The notes below the pieces were generated by a model that worked only from the letters and a program-made list of their open reading frames with translations, was not told the DNA's origin and searched no databases. Below are positions 32,580-41,330 of a DNA stretch of 64,000 nucleotides, piece after piece. The DNA is from Klebsiella oxytoca NBRC 105695 (lineage in GTDB: Bacteria > Pseudomonadota > Gammaproteobacteria > Enterobacterales > Enterobacteriaceae): contig NZ_BCZK01000020.1 of assembly GCF_001598695.1 (NCBI RefSeq), positions 1-64,000 of the forward strand, read 5' to 3'. Position numbers and translations under genes: made by a program. The first letter of the stretch is position 1, and the number at the start of each line of letters is the position of its first letter.

Positions 32580-33656
32580 TCACGGGTTATTAACGGTTTT
32601 TTGCTGGGCTTGTTTTTTCAGATGGCCAAAGGTGTTGGTGCCGCGGGCGCGTTCGGGGAGCTGGAGCTCGCCGCGGGTGACTTTCTCGCGCAGGTAGCGA
32701 TAGGTCTGTAACGCCTGGCTCCACATATGTTCACCAATGCTCAGTTCTTGATACTCGCTGGCTTCGCCCGCCTTAAGGAAGCCCGGCAGCGGGCGGATCA
32801 GCGTGTGGTAGTCGCAGGCGAAAAACAGCGGGAAGGAGTAACGTTCCTGCGGCACCTTACGTACGCGGTGTGCTGTTGCAACAAATGTGCCAGCGCTCAG
32901 CACTTCCAGCATGTCGCCGATATTGATCACGAAAGCCTCTTCTCCGGTCGCGTTCTTCAGCGGTGGGGCGTCGATCCAGACGCTATCTTCGTTCAACACT
33001 TCAAGGCCCGGCTGGTCGGCGAGCAGCAGAGTGAAGCACTCATAGTCGGTATGTGCACCAATACCGGGAACATCTTCGGCGCTGGCGTCAAAGGGGTAGT
33101 GGATCAGGCGCAGCTTTGACGGTGGGCAGGTGACCATCGACCTGAAATAACCTTCCGGCAGGCCAAGCGCCAGAGCGAAGGCGTCAAACAGGCGATGTCC
33201 AAGGGAGAAGACCGCGTCATACCAGGCCAGTACCCGGGATTGAAATTCGGGTATATCCGGCCATTCGTTGGCGCCAATCAGCGGCGTGTTAGCCACGACC
33301 AACGGGTGGTCGTCGGCGGCCTGGAAGCCGATATCAAACGCCTCTTTGCGATCCGGCTTGCCGGAGCCGTAAATCTCTTCGCCTTCGGGAACGTAGCCCT
33401 TATGGCTTTTCGACTGTCCGATGTAGTACGCCATCTTGCGCTCCATCGGCAGGGCAAAAATCTCTTTCGCCGCCGCGCGGATGCCGGCAATCAGCTCGGG
33501 CGCAATGCCGTGTCCGGTGATGTAGAAAAAGCCGACCTCGCGGGCCGCCTGACCGATGGCGTCGGCCACCGCCTGTCGTCGGGTGAGATCGGCGCAGGTC
33601 AGGTCGCTGATGTCGATGGTCGGTAATTCAGTAAAAGAACTTTTTGCAGCGGTCAT
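32580..33656 (-). CDS. Isopenicillin N synthase-like Fe(II)/2-oxoglutarate oxygenase
   Basis: A 358-residue non-haem iron dioxygenase. The iron facial triad is visible as HTD in GIGAHTDYECFTLLL and the distal His in VATAHRVRKV, followed by RYSFP, whose Arg binds 2-oxoglutarate. The N-terminal DIOX_N half begins LPTIDISDL. The subfamily includes bacterial ethylene-forming-type enzymes and plant homoarginine 6-hydroxylase, which release guanidine from arginine-like substrates. Next to a guanidinobutyrase-type gene, hydroxylation of a guanidino acid is plausible, but it could act on other amino acids. Confidence 0.88.
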   Translation of the reverse strand: MTAAKSSFTELPTIDISDLTCADLTRRQAVADAIGQAAREVGFFYITGHGIAPELIAGIRAAAKEIFALPMERKMAYYIGQSKSHKGYVPEGEEIYGSGKPDRKEAFDIGFQAADDHPLVVANTPLIGANEWPDIPEFQSRVLAWYDAVFSLGHRLFDAFALALGLPEGYFRSMVTCPPSKLRLIHYPFDASAEDVPGIGAHTDYECFTLLLADQPGLEVLNEDSVWIDAPPLKNATGEEAFVINIGDMLEVLSAGTFVATAHRVRKVPQERYSFPLFFACDYHTLIRPLPGFLKAGEASEYQELSIGEHMWSQALQTYRYLREKVTRGELQLPERARGTNTFGHLKKQAQQKTVNNP

Positions 33657-33668
33657 CTCTTCCGTTCC

Positions 33669-34517
33669 TTATGCAGTTAGCGAGGTGAATTCGACAAAAT
33701 GTTGCTGTTCACGCCGGGCCATCCAGGCGTTCAGCGACCAGAGATCGGCGACCGGAACGTTGGTAAACGGCAGGTGATGCAGATAGCCATCGGGGCCAAA
33801 CTCCGGGGTCAGCGTGGTGTGCTGGTAGCCGCGCCGGCGCTGCGATTGCCAGATTTGCTCCCAGAAGCGCTGTTGAAACCGCAGGGCCGCCTGATATTCC
33901 GGCGCGGCCGGGTGTGGCACCTGCGGCCCCTGGTCGTATCCGGCGCGGGCCTGAATATGGTGGACCCGTTCGATAAAGGCGCTGAAGTCATCGCAAGGGT
34001 CATCCAGCAGGCGTTCGCTGACCACGATCCAGTGGCTGATATCGGCGGTAAAGCGCAGCTGCGGCAGCTGTTGAATAATCTCCAGCGTCAGCCACGGGCT
34101 ATACAGCGAGGTGGCGCGATGGGTTTCAAAGCTACAGAGCAGCTCATACTCGGCGGCCAGTTCATGCGCTCTGCCGAGAAAATCCACCTGCTGCGCCAGC
34201 GGCCAGCGGTCGTTACCGGCCAGTAGATTGACGAAGCGCGGATTAAGCGCTTTTGCCGCCGCAAAACGTTCTTTTAAGCGCTCCAGATGCTGCGCGGGCG
34301 TCTCGGCCTGGGCCGGAATGACGCCGCCGCCGCTGAAGACAATGGCGATATACTGAAGCGCGGACGCTTCGAGGCGCCGGGCCAGCGTTCGCTGCTCTTC
34401 TGTCGTCAGCGGCAGTCGCGCTTCGATGCCGCAGCAGCCGACGCTCTGGAGTTCGCTAACCGTTTGCTGCCACGGGGTGGTGACGCCCCACAGCGTGCGA
34501 AAGACGTTAAGCTGCAT
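33669..34517 (-). CDS. Sugar phosphate isomerase/epimerase-like TIM barrel (AP endonuclease 2 fold)
   Basis: A 282-residue xylose-isomerase-like TIM barrel. Segments CSFETHRATSLYS, FTADISHWIVV and HIQARAGYDQGPQVPHP carry the usual Glu, Asp and His metal ligands. Members isomerise or epimerise sugars, inositols or hydroxypyruvate-like acids. It sits between the agmatinase-like gene and the oxygenase with 10-12 base spacings, so the three are co-transcribed. Substrate unknown. Confidence 0.82.
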   Translation of the reverse strand: MQLNVFRTLWGVTTPWQQTVSELQSVGCCGIEARLPLTTEEQRTLARRLEASALQYIAIVFSGGGVIPAQAETPAQHLERLKERFAAAKALNPRFVNLLAGNDRWPLAQQVDFLGRAHELAAEYELLCSFETHRATSLYSPWLTLEIIQQLPQLRFTADISHWIVVSERLLDDPCDDFSAFIERVHHIQARAGYDQGPQVPHPAAPEYQAALRFQQRFWEQIWQSQRRRGYQHTTLTPEFGPDGYLHHLPFTNVPVADLWSLNAWMARREQQHFVEFTSLTA

Positions 34518-34527
34518 GGTTTTTCCT

Positions 34528-35478
34528 CTATGGATATTTCACGCCCGGGAGAACGCAGAGCATTTCATACAGCAGGTTGGCGGCCAGCTGGGACGTGTTG
34601 CCGCTGACGTCATAGGGGGGCGAGACCTCGACCAGGTCGCAGCCAATCAGGTTCAGACCGCGGCAGCCGCGCACAATTTCCAGCGCCTGAATTGACGTCA
34701 GGCCGCCTACTTCCGGGGTTCCGGTGCCGGGGGCCCAGATCGGATCGAGGCTATCGATATCAAAACTGAGATAAACCGGGCCATCTCCCATTTGTTGACG
34801 CACTTCGGCCATCAGCGGGGCCAGGGATTTGTGCCAGCACTGCTCCGCCTGAACCAGACGAAAGCCCCGATCGACGCCCCACTGGAAGTCGCCGGCGGCG
34901 TAGCCCTGCGCGCGCTGGCCAATCTGGACGACGCGTTTAAGATCAAGCAGCCCCTCTTCGACGGCGCGGCGGAAGGTGGTGCCGTGGGCAATCTTTTCGC
35001 CGAACATCTCATCGTTGGTATCGGTGTGGGCGTCGACGTGAATCAGACCTACCGGACCGTGCTTTTTGGTCAACGCGCGCAGAATCGGCAGGGTAATGGT
35101 GTGATCGCCTCCGAGCGTCAGGGGGATAAGCGGAAAACTATTTAAACCGGTGTAGTAATCCTCGATAATCTGCACCGATTTGAGCAGACTATAGGTGTTA
35201 ATCGGTACGTCGCCGATATCCGCCACCGACAGTGAATCAAAAGGCGCGGCGCCGGTAGCCATGTTGTACGGGCGAATCATCACCGATTCGGTACGAATAT
35301 AGCGCGGTCCGTAGCGCGTTCCGGAACGCTGCGAGGTCCCGATATCCAGAGGGATGCCGACAAATGCGGCATCAAGCCCCTGTAAATCCTCAATAAATGG
35401 CAGGCGCATCATCGTGGCGCGGCCGCCAAAACGCGGCATCTCATTGCCACCCTGCGGTTGATGAAAGACGTTATCCAT
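34528..35478 (-). CDS. Guanidinobutyrase/agmatinase family ureohydrolase (GbuA-like)
   Basis: A 316-residue arginase-superfamily enzyme. Mn ligands are in GGDHTITLP, HVDAHTDTND and SFDIDSLDP. The N-terminal GGNEMPRFGGRATMMRLPF, the middle YNMATGAAPFDSL and the C-terminal ANLLYEMLCVLPG match, from memory, Pseudomonas GbuA (4-guanidinobutyrase) more closely than SpeB. It would hydrolyse a guanidino acid to urea plus an amino acid (for GbuA, GABA). It is the first gene of the cluster and divergent from a LysR regulator. Exact substrate (guanidinobutyrate, guanidinopropionate or other) is not decidable by eye. Confidence 0.85.
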   Translation of the reverse strand: MDNVFHQPQGGNEMPRFGGRATMMRLPFIEDLQGLDAAFVGIPLDIGTSQRSGTRYGPRYIRTESVMIRPYNMATGAAPFDSLSVADIGDVPINTYSLLKSVQIIEDYYTGLNSFPLIPLTLGGDHTITLPILRALTKKHGPVGLIHVDAHTDTNDEMFGEKIAHGTTFRRAVEEGLLDLKRVVQIGQRAQGYAAGDFQWGVDRGFRLVQAEQCWHKSLAPLMAEVRQQMGDGPVYLSFDIDSLDPIWAPGTGTPEVGGLTSIQALEIVRGCRGLNLIGCDLVEVSPPYDVSGNTSQLAANLLYEMLCVLPGVKYP

Positions 35479-35593
35479 TTCTGCTCCTGAATCTGATATT
35501 CAAAACTCAACAGCAGGGATAGTGCGCAAGATGTGCTGGACTTTAAATCGTCCGCCGCAAATACTTAGTTCATTTATCAGTGAACTAAACGCC

Positions 35594-36505
35594 ATGCTTA
35601 ACGACGCGACGCTAAACATTCGACAGCTCCAGGTTTTTGAGGCGGTGGCCCGCCTTGAGAGCTATGGCCGGGCCCAGCAGGAGCTGGGGATTTCCGTTTC
35701 CGCGATCAGCAACGCGATGTCGCAGCTGGAGGGCCAGCTGGGCTTTAGCCTGTGCCAGCGCGGACGCGGCGGCTTTGCGTTAACGGAGAAAGGGCAGCAT
35801 TTTTTACAGCAGGCGATCCGCGTGCTGAGCGAACTGAACGAGCTGGAGCGCCAGTCGGCGCTGCTGAAAGGCGAGCATAGCGGCACGATTTGCATCTCAA
35901 CGCTTGACTCCATCGAAACGGAAACCGCGCTGTCGCTGCCGGTGGTGCTGCGCAGCTTTAGCGATAAGTTTCCTAACGTACACATCAAGCTGATTATTCG
36001 CACCCCGGCGGAACAGCTGAACGGAGTACTGAATAACCATATCGATCTCGCCATCGGTAGCTACAATTCGCGGGTGCATAACATCATCAGCGAACCGCTC
36101 TACCGCGAGCAGCACTGGCTCTACTGCAGCGACCTGCATCCGATGTTCTTTAGTCGCCAGCTCGATAAAGATCTCATCAGCCAGTGTCCACTGGTGACGC
36201 GCAGCTACTGGAATACCAGCGATCTGCGGCGGCGCGGGTTCAGCAAGGGCAGCGCCACGGTTGAAACCGTCGATGCGCAGCTGCTGTTGATCCTGTCCGG
36301 GAAATACATCGGCTATCTTCCAGAACACTACGCCTGGCCGTGGATTAAAGAGAATCGCCTGCGCGTGCTGCTACCCAATGAGTTTGGCTTTCAATCTCCC
36401 TTCTCGGCGATCTGCAAGCGCGGGCGCAGCAATGAACCTTATCTCAAGGAGTTTCGCAATCTTCTGAAGAAGAATACCGTAGCCAGGCCGAAGTGGAGTG
36501 CATGA
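35594..36505 (+). CDS. LysR-family regulator of the guanidino cluster
   Basis: About 303 residues from MLNDATLNIRQLQVF; the frame extends 24 codons further upstream without conservation. Helix-turn-helix ARLESYGRAQQELGISVSAISNAMSQLE, then a substrate-binding domain. It is divergent from the ureohydrolase gene with a 115-base intergenic region, the standard layout for a LysR activator of an adjacent operon. I infer that the imported guanidino compound or a product is the inducer. Confidence 0.9.
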   Translation: MLNDATLNIRQLQVFEAVARLESYGRAQQELGISVSAISNAMSQLEGQLGFSLCQRGRGGFALTEKGQHFLQQAIRVLSELNELERQSALLKGEHSGTICISTLDSIETETALSLPVVLRSFSDKFPNVHIKLIIRTPAEQLNGVLNNHIDLAIGSYNSRVHNIISEPLYREQHWLYCSDLHPMFFSRQLDKDLISQCPLVTRSYWNTSDLRRRGFSKGSATVETVDAQLLLILSGKYIGYLPEHYAWPWIKENRLRVLLPNEFGFQSPFSAICKRGRSNEPYLKEFRNLLKKNTVARPKWSA

Positions 36506-36801
36506 GTTTAGTAATGAATGAGAAACAGCTTATGCCTGATTTTATTGGGAAATAGACCGCTTAATATCAGGCATATAGCAGACGGCACATCATTAACTAT
36601 ATGTTATTAAGAAAAAAATCAGATAAAAATATCGCCTGGTTCCAGGATAATTCCCACTCTGCAATTGGTCAAGAAATAACCTTTTTATGTGTTTTTTCTG
36701 AATTACGAGTAAATCCAACCTGTAACGTTGTTTGTTAATTTTTTTTCTGCTGGAATCGAGAAATATATTTTTTGTGCACTATTTTTCTAATGGATGGGAA
36801 A

Positions 36802-37206
36802 ATGATAAGAAATAGCTTATTGGCATTGGTGTGTATTTCTGTGGGTGTATTGCAGGGGTGTACTAATATTAAAAAAACAGATAGCGCACTAATAAAGAAA
36901 GATGTGAGTCAAACCGAACAGCCTGCACAAGTTCCTGCTTTACAGCAGTGTATCCAGGATGCGGATGCTTTAGTTAAGCTGGATAACAAGTTCCAGAAAG
37001 ATTCAAGTGAACTCTATGGCTTAATTAACGACGCTAAGTTTTATGCCTCTGTTTCGGGGCAAACCTCAGCCAGCGTAAAATCAACCATTACCCCGCTTTT
37101 TGAATATAAGATAAATGATAAGTGTAATAGTATTTCTCAGAAATTAATCAAAGAGTTCGAAACCCGCGCCCGGAAAGCCGATCTTAAAGATGGGCTGACC
37201 AGATGA
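36802..37206 (+). CDS. Small lipoprotein, first gene of a two-gene operon
   Basis: A 134-residue lipoprotein starting at MIRNSLLALV (the frame runs 10 codons further upstream). The signal peptide ends in a lipobox LQGC, giving Cys at about residue 19. The mature protein is helical and charged with no recognised domain. The stop overlaps the start of the following repeat protein by 4 bases (ATGA), so both proteins are probably made together and may interact in the envelope. The 296 bases between the LysR stop and this start contain AT-rich sequence and presumably its promoter. Function unknown. Confidence 0.75.
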   Translation: MIRNSLLALVCISVGVLQGCTNIKKTDSALIKKDVSQTEQPAQVPALQQCIQDADALVKLDNKFQKDSSELYGLINDAKFYASVSGQTSASVKSTITPLFEYKINDKCNSISQKLIKEFETRARKADLKDGLTR

Positions 37207-39119
37207 TGAGCCTTAAGGGGAAACTGAAATTATACGATCTCAGAGGTCTTGCGATTGTATTTGCTCTCTCTACCCTTTTTGTCATGCTCCCTGCTCGTTC
37301 CGAGGGGGGAGACTTCCTTGATAATATCAAGAAACTTGAAATTAAGAATCCGCCGGCCTCAGGCGCCGCTAGCGCGGAGTCGGCCTCGTCTAAACTGAAT
37401 AACGAGAGCCGTGATAAAAAAATGCCGCCGAAGCAGGATGGCGTCAGCAAAAGAATAAATCAGAGCAATAAAACGCAAAGTACGATTAACGCTCTGCGCA
37501 AACAGAATGCGGAGCTGAGCGCGGCAGCCAAAACGGCGGAGAAAAAACTCGCTGAAACAACGCGCGAACTGTCGGCGCAGATCGCCGCGCTGAAGGCACA
37601 GAGTAGCCAGGGTGTACAGAAAGAGAGTGGCGATCCTGCCGCGGTGAGCGCGCTGACTAAAAAGAACCTCGAACTGGCCGCCACTGCCGAAGCGGTGCAG
37701 CAAAAGCTGGATGAGACCACCCGCACGCTGTCGGCGCAGATTGCGGCGTTAAAGGCGCAGCGTGCACAGGACGAAAACGGGCATAAGAGTACTCTTGAAG
37801 CACTGCGCAAAAAGAACGCTGAACTGAACTCCGCTGCCGAAGCGGCGCAGAAAAAGCTGGATGATACGACCCGCACGCTGTCGGTGCAGATCGCCGCGTT
37901 GAAAACTCAGAAAGGGCAAAGTGAGAACGCTCAGAAATCAACGATAGACACGCTGATGGGCAAGAACCTTGAACTGAGCGCTGCCGCCGCAATGGCGCAG
38001 AAAAAGTTGGATGAGACCACTGGCACACTATCAGCGCAGATTGCCGCGCTGCAAAAGCAGAACGCCCAGGGCGAAAGCCAGCAGAAATCCGCGCTCGACG
38101 CGCTGAACAAAAAGAATGCTGAGCTGAGCGCCGCTGCCGAAGCGGCGCAGAAAAAGCTGGATGAGACCACCCGCACGCTGTCGGCGCAGATTGCCGCGCT
38201 GCAAAAGCAGAACGCCCAGGATAAAAGCCAGCAGAAATCCGCGCTCGACGCGCTGAACAAAAAGAATGGCGAGCTGAGCGCCGCAGCCGAAGCGGCGCAG
38301 AAAAAGCTGGATGAGACCACCCGCACGCTGTCGGCGCAGATCGCCGCGCTGCAAAAGCAGAACACCCAGGGCGAAAGTCAGCACAAATCCGCGCTCGACG
38401 CGCTGAGCAAAAAAAATGCTGAGCTGAGCGCCGCAGCCGAAGCGGCGCAGAAAAAATATGCTGAGTCAGTTGCTGCTTTGAACAATCAAAATCAGAAATT
38501 ACAGTCTGCCCTTGATAGCCAGGCCATAAAGGAAAGTGAGTTAAAGCTTACTGATAAAAGCATTAAAAATGCCTACGCACTCGGCGTTTTCTATCTGACT
38601 CAGGCGCTATCGGATGTGAATAAAATGGCTGACAATGATGTGAAGCTGTCGCCTTCGGCGCTGGTTTCAGGCTTTAACGATGCTTACCATAAAAAGCTGA
38701 AAATCAAAGAAGGTGAAATAGAAACCATCGTTAACACTCTTAATGAACAAATGTCATCTAAGTACGTTGATATTGAAAAAAGAATCATGGCCAAAATTAA
38801 AAATAAAAAATATGAGGTTTTGCCTAATGGTGTCTATTTCGTGATTGATAAACAAGGGAAGCAAGCTTACAAGCAGAATGAGTCCTTATCCCTGAATATA
38901 CTGGAGAAAAAGCTTGATGGTACCCCGATACTCAATACGATGAATTCCAGGATGATATACGACAAACAAATCGATCCCCTGATGGCCAAAGTTTTAACTG
39001 CGGGCTTAAAAGGCGGCGCGGTCACGCTATATGGTCAGGCTGGTTCGCTGTACAGCACGACGCCCGCTGACATAAATCCTGATACGTTAATCTCAATTAC
39101 CTTTGAACTCATTCCCTGA
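37203..39119 (+). CDS. Coiled-coil repeat protein with Mip/FkpA-like C-terminal region
   Basis: A 638-residue exported protein. A hydrophobic signal segment (GLAIVFALSTLFVMLPARSE) is followed by a linker, then about seven near-identical 50-residue units (residues 98-418) with heptad character typified by LNKKNAELSAAAEAAQKKLD, and a C-terminal 200 residues resembling the N-terminal dimerisation domain of FKBP/Mip proteins (NAYALGVFYLTQAL and LVSGFNDAYHKK). The PPIase catalytic core looks degenerate (KQGKQAYKQNESLSL region). It is probably a long periplasmic or surface rod, dimeric, cooperating with the overlapping lipoprotein. Function unknown. Confidence 0.75.
   Translation: MMSLKGKLKLYDLRGLAIVFALSTLFVMLPARSEGGDFLDNIKKLEIKNPPASGAASAESASSKLNNESRDKKMPPKQDGVSKRINQSNKTQSTINALRKQNAELSAAAKTAEKKLAETTRELSAQIAALKAQSSQGVQKESGDPAAVSALTKKNLELAATAEAVQQKLDETTRTLSAQIAALKAQRAQDENGHKSTLEALRKKNAELNSAAEAAQKKLDDTTRTLSVQIAALKTQKGQSENAQKSTIDTLMGKNLELSAAAAMAQKKLDETTGTLSAQIAALQKQNAQGESQQKSALDALNKKNAELSAAAEAAQKKLDETTRTLSAQIAALQKQNAQDKSQQKSALDALNKKNGELSAAAEAAQKKLDETTRTLSAQIAALQKQNTQGESQHKSALDALSKKNAELSAAAEAAQKKYAESVAALNNQNQKLQSALDSQAIKESELKLTDKSIKNAYALGVFYLTQALSDVNKMADNDVKLSPSALVSGFNDAYHKKLKIKEGEIETIVNTLNEQMSSKYVDIEKRIMAKIKNKKYEVLPNGVYFVIDKQGKQAYKQNESLSLNILEKKLDGTPILNTMNSRMIYDKQIDPLMAKVLTAGLKGGAVTLYGQAGSLYSTTPADINPDTLISITFELIP
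37494..38455. repeat. Tandem 150-bp coding repeats, about 6.5 copies
   Basis: Each unit is 150 bp (50 codons); the first is about 159 bp. The last units are almost identical at the DNA level, for example CTGAACAAAAAGAATGC-like starts recurring at 38103 and 38253 with CTGAGC at 38403. Strong identity between copies predicts recombination-driven length variation of the encoded rod between strains. Confidence 0.9.
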
Positions 39120-39648
39120 TCGTCGATAGCGGGCACCGGCAGATTGGCGCATTCGCAGGGTGGCAGGCCGAATACGTAAGATTCATACCCGTAACCGATA
39201 TAAGACTGTAGCCCGAAAGCGCGCCGGTGAGGATCCCGGCGAAGACCCCCATCTTAAGCACCTGGCCGCCCAGCACCATGCTCTGGCCGGCTGCTTTCAT
39301 CTGTTCCGGCGCCGCGAGCTGGCCCTGCAGCTGCAGTGTGATATTCATGGCGTTGATAAAGACGATAAACGTCACCAGGCCAATGAGCGCCGCGTAGCCT
39401 TTATCGCGGGCGGCCAGGCCTACGGGGATCCCAACGGCGAAGATCAGCGCCAGGTTCACCAGTACCGATACCGCTGATTTAGCAATGAGCTGGCCGATAT
39501 TCTGAATAAAAGGATGGCCGAGCAAGGGCAGATATTTCGCAAGGTTGCCGTCGCCCAACACGTTGCCAAAAGCGATAAACAGACCCACTATCGGCAAGAT
39601 AAGTACCGGCCCATAGAGGGATTTTCCAAAGTTTTGTAGGGCGTTCAC
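39109..39648 (-). pseudogene. Truncated PTS sugar EIIC component
   Basis: The first 147 codons (39208-39648) encode a good EIIC start (MNALQNFGKSLYGPVLILPI) with several membrane segments and the characteristic FAVGIPVGLAARDKGYAALIG. After GALSGY the frame continues as an unrelated tail (TYSACHPANAPICRC) and stops, overlapping the end of the repeat-protein gene by 11 bases. Only about a third of a normal EIICB remains, so this is a broken gene created by deletion or rearrangement. Substrate likely an alpha-glucoside or other hexoside, unassigned. Confidence 0.8.
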
Positions 39649-39878
39649 AGCTTATTTCATGGTTATCTCTCTTATAGAACTGCGCACAGGGTGCGTCACA
39701 GGCATAAAACTAGCGGGATGAAGGGGCGGTAAGCTATTTATCTTATTGTTTTAAAAACAAATGATGCGGAAAGTAGCATGTGACCTTCCGCGGTGTGAAC
39801 AAGGTAACAGCAGATTAATCAGAGAAATTTTTGTCGGGATAGAGGTATGTGAGTATGACAAGCTGAAAGTAGGGGGAA

Positions 39879-40445
39879 TTAATGAGCGGATTGTATGTTT
39901 AAAACAAAAATCTGCTCATCATCCTCCGTGCAGGAACAGGAAAATCCGAGTTTGTTCAGTAAATTTATTGAGGGAAGATTATCTGCCACAACGCCGGCTT
40001 TTACGGCTAAAAAACCTTGCTGCTTACACCAGTCAATGACCGCCATCGCAGTTTCAAGGGCGTAACCCTGACCTGCATACCGTGGGCTAACGGTGTAGCC
40101 AAGCCAGATGGTCTCGTTTTCTTGTTTTAAGTAGAGATCGCCAATCAAAGTCCCGGTCGCGGTATCGATCGCCGCGAGCTGCATGCCCTGCGTAAGAGAA
40201 GCGTTTCCCAGCAACGCCTCGGCATAAGCTTCCTTTGTCAGGCCCTTAAACCCCTGGTACTGCATCCATTCGGCATCGTTGCGATATGCCATAAAAGGCT
40301 CGATATCATCGGCGTTAAACGGTCGTATCACGCAGCGTTTTGAGTAAATATTCAAAATTGATCCTGTGAAAATGGGGCGTGTAACGTCTTTTTCGCCATC
40401 CTGCGACGTCAAGCCCGTGCAATGCCGATGAGTGCCAGAGAGCAT
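39879..40445 (-). CDS. GNAT-family N-acetyltransferase (RimJ/RimL type)
   Basis: A 188-residue acetyltransferase; the core begins near residue 30 at YSKRCVIRPFNADDIEPF, and the acetyl-CoA loop is SPRYAGQGYALETAM. The true start is uncertain because the first 28 residues of the frame lack conservation. Probably acetylates a protein N-terminus or small molecule. It is the last apparent chromosomal gene before the island junction, with no clear operon partner. Confidence 0.8.
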   Translation of the reverse strand: MLSGTHRHCTGLTSQDGEKDVTRPIFTGSILNIYSKRCVIRPFNADDIEPFMAYRNDAEWMQYQGFKGLTKEAYAEALLGNASLTQGMQLAAIDTATGTLIGDLYLKQENETIWLGYTVSPRYAGQGYALETAMAVIDWCKQQGFLAVKAGVVADNLPSINLLNKLGFSCSCTEDDEQIFVLNIQSAH

Positions 40446-40984
40446 AATCGAATCTCAACTCATGATTGTCTTTTATTTGCGTCAATAAATGCAATGTGAA
40501 GCCATCCCTTTTCATCCGGAAACGGAAGGTAGACGAATACAGGATTGAGAAGCAGGCCGCCACCAGGCTACTCATCAGGGGCGGATCAATGTGGTCTCCG
40601 GTCCGGAGCATGCTGAACCGCTGCAGTAACGAGTGTCGCGGCCACTTGTGGTGCGGAAACAGGCAGGATGAACAGCGGGGAAGTATGCAACCAGCGTTAC
40701 TGGTAAGGATTTCGAAATAAAAGAGCGAATGTGGCGAACGGCCAGAGCATAAACCCGCTGAATTTGATGATTAGCTCAAGGCCATCCCCAACAGGAAAAC
40801 GTAGTGCGCTTTAATGAGAATGTCTGATTTTATCTCATTGAATAAAAAGTGTTTTTTTCTGACGCACAGGCTTAGTTTTAGGTTCCACAAAAACACTAAA
40901 GCTTTATGAGGTGCCTGACAAGGTGCCTAAAAGGTTCAGATTTGATTAGTTGGCATCTGACTTCGCGGGACAAATTGAGGGCAC
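40446..40984. other. Intergenic region left of the island junction
   Basis: Over 500 bases without a credible gene. An 84-codon open frame (40466-40720) has poor composition and no recognised relative. The stretch is AT-rich from 40800 onward. It probably represents chromosomal sequence originally lying downstream of ssrA. Confidence 0.5.
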
Positions 40985-41017
40985 AAAAAAGCCCGCAGGG
41001 CTTGCGCCGTGCGGGCT
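40985..41017 (-). terminator. Probable ssrA (tmRNA) terminator, now detached from its gene
   Basis: AGCCCGCA (40990-40997) and TGCGGGCT (41010-41017) form a stem; on the minus strand it is followed by a run of six T. From memory this hairpin and the adjoining bases are the 3' flank of ssrA in enterobacteria. The ssrA gene itself is not here and should lie beyond the right edge, past the P4-type integrase. Confidence 0.7.
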
Positions 41018-41076
41018 CTTAGGACTTCATCGGATGACTCTGGTAATCACCGATGGAGAATTTTGGGCTGGCGTCC
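41018..41076. other. Left island junction (attachment-site remnant at the ssrA 3' end)
   Basis: Read on the minus strand, the segment CGCCAGC..CC then AAAATTCTCCATCGG is what I recall directly after and at the 3' end of tmRNA, with four bases of the terminal CCAGCTCCACCA missing and non-ssrA sequence (ACAGGGA) upstream. AT-rich foreign DNA begins immediately to the right, at about 41075. I interpret it as attR of the ssrA-targeted island. The recognition rests on memory of the E. coli ssrA/CP4-57 junction. Confidence 0.6.
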
Positions 41077-41330
41077 CTGTAACTAGATATCTATTTGATT
41101 GAATTTTCTAGATAACTGTTGTTTCTGACTTTACCTTTGGTTCTATAAAGGAACCATAAATCGTAACGGCATGAACCCCTGAAAATAGTCCGTTGGCAAA
41201 CTGTATCAAAAAATATCAAACCTCTTGGTTCAACTTCCTGATGTCATCTGAACTCATTTCATTGGTCTTCCTTTAACATGTCGATTACGTTAGCTACATA
41301 CATTAAGTCTTCCGCCTGTTGGAGATTGTT

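Noticed and set aside
35479-35593. Guanidine riboswitch before the guanidinobutyrase-like operon
   Set aside because: The 115-base divergent region has no ACGR-type double hairpin or other guanidine riboswitch pattern that I can recognise; LysR control is more likely.
37494-38455. Regular repeats considered as a CRISPR array
   Set aside because: The repeats are 150 bp, in frame, without spacers, and encode a coiled coil.
40466-40720. 84-codon frame left of the island junction
   Set aside because: Unlikely amino acid composition and no family resemblance.
40985-41076. Possibility that a complete tmRNA or tRNA gene is present at the junction
   Set aside because: Only the terminator and 3' flank of ssrA are recognisable; the acceptor end is incomplete and no tRNA-like body is seen.
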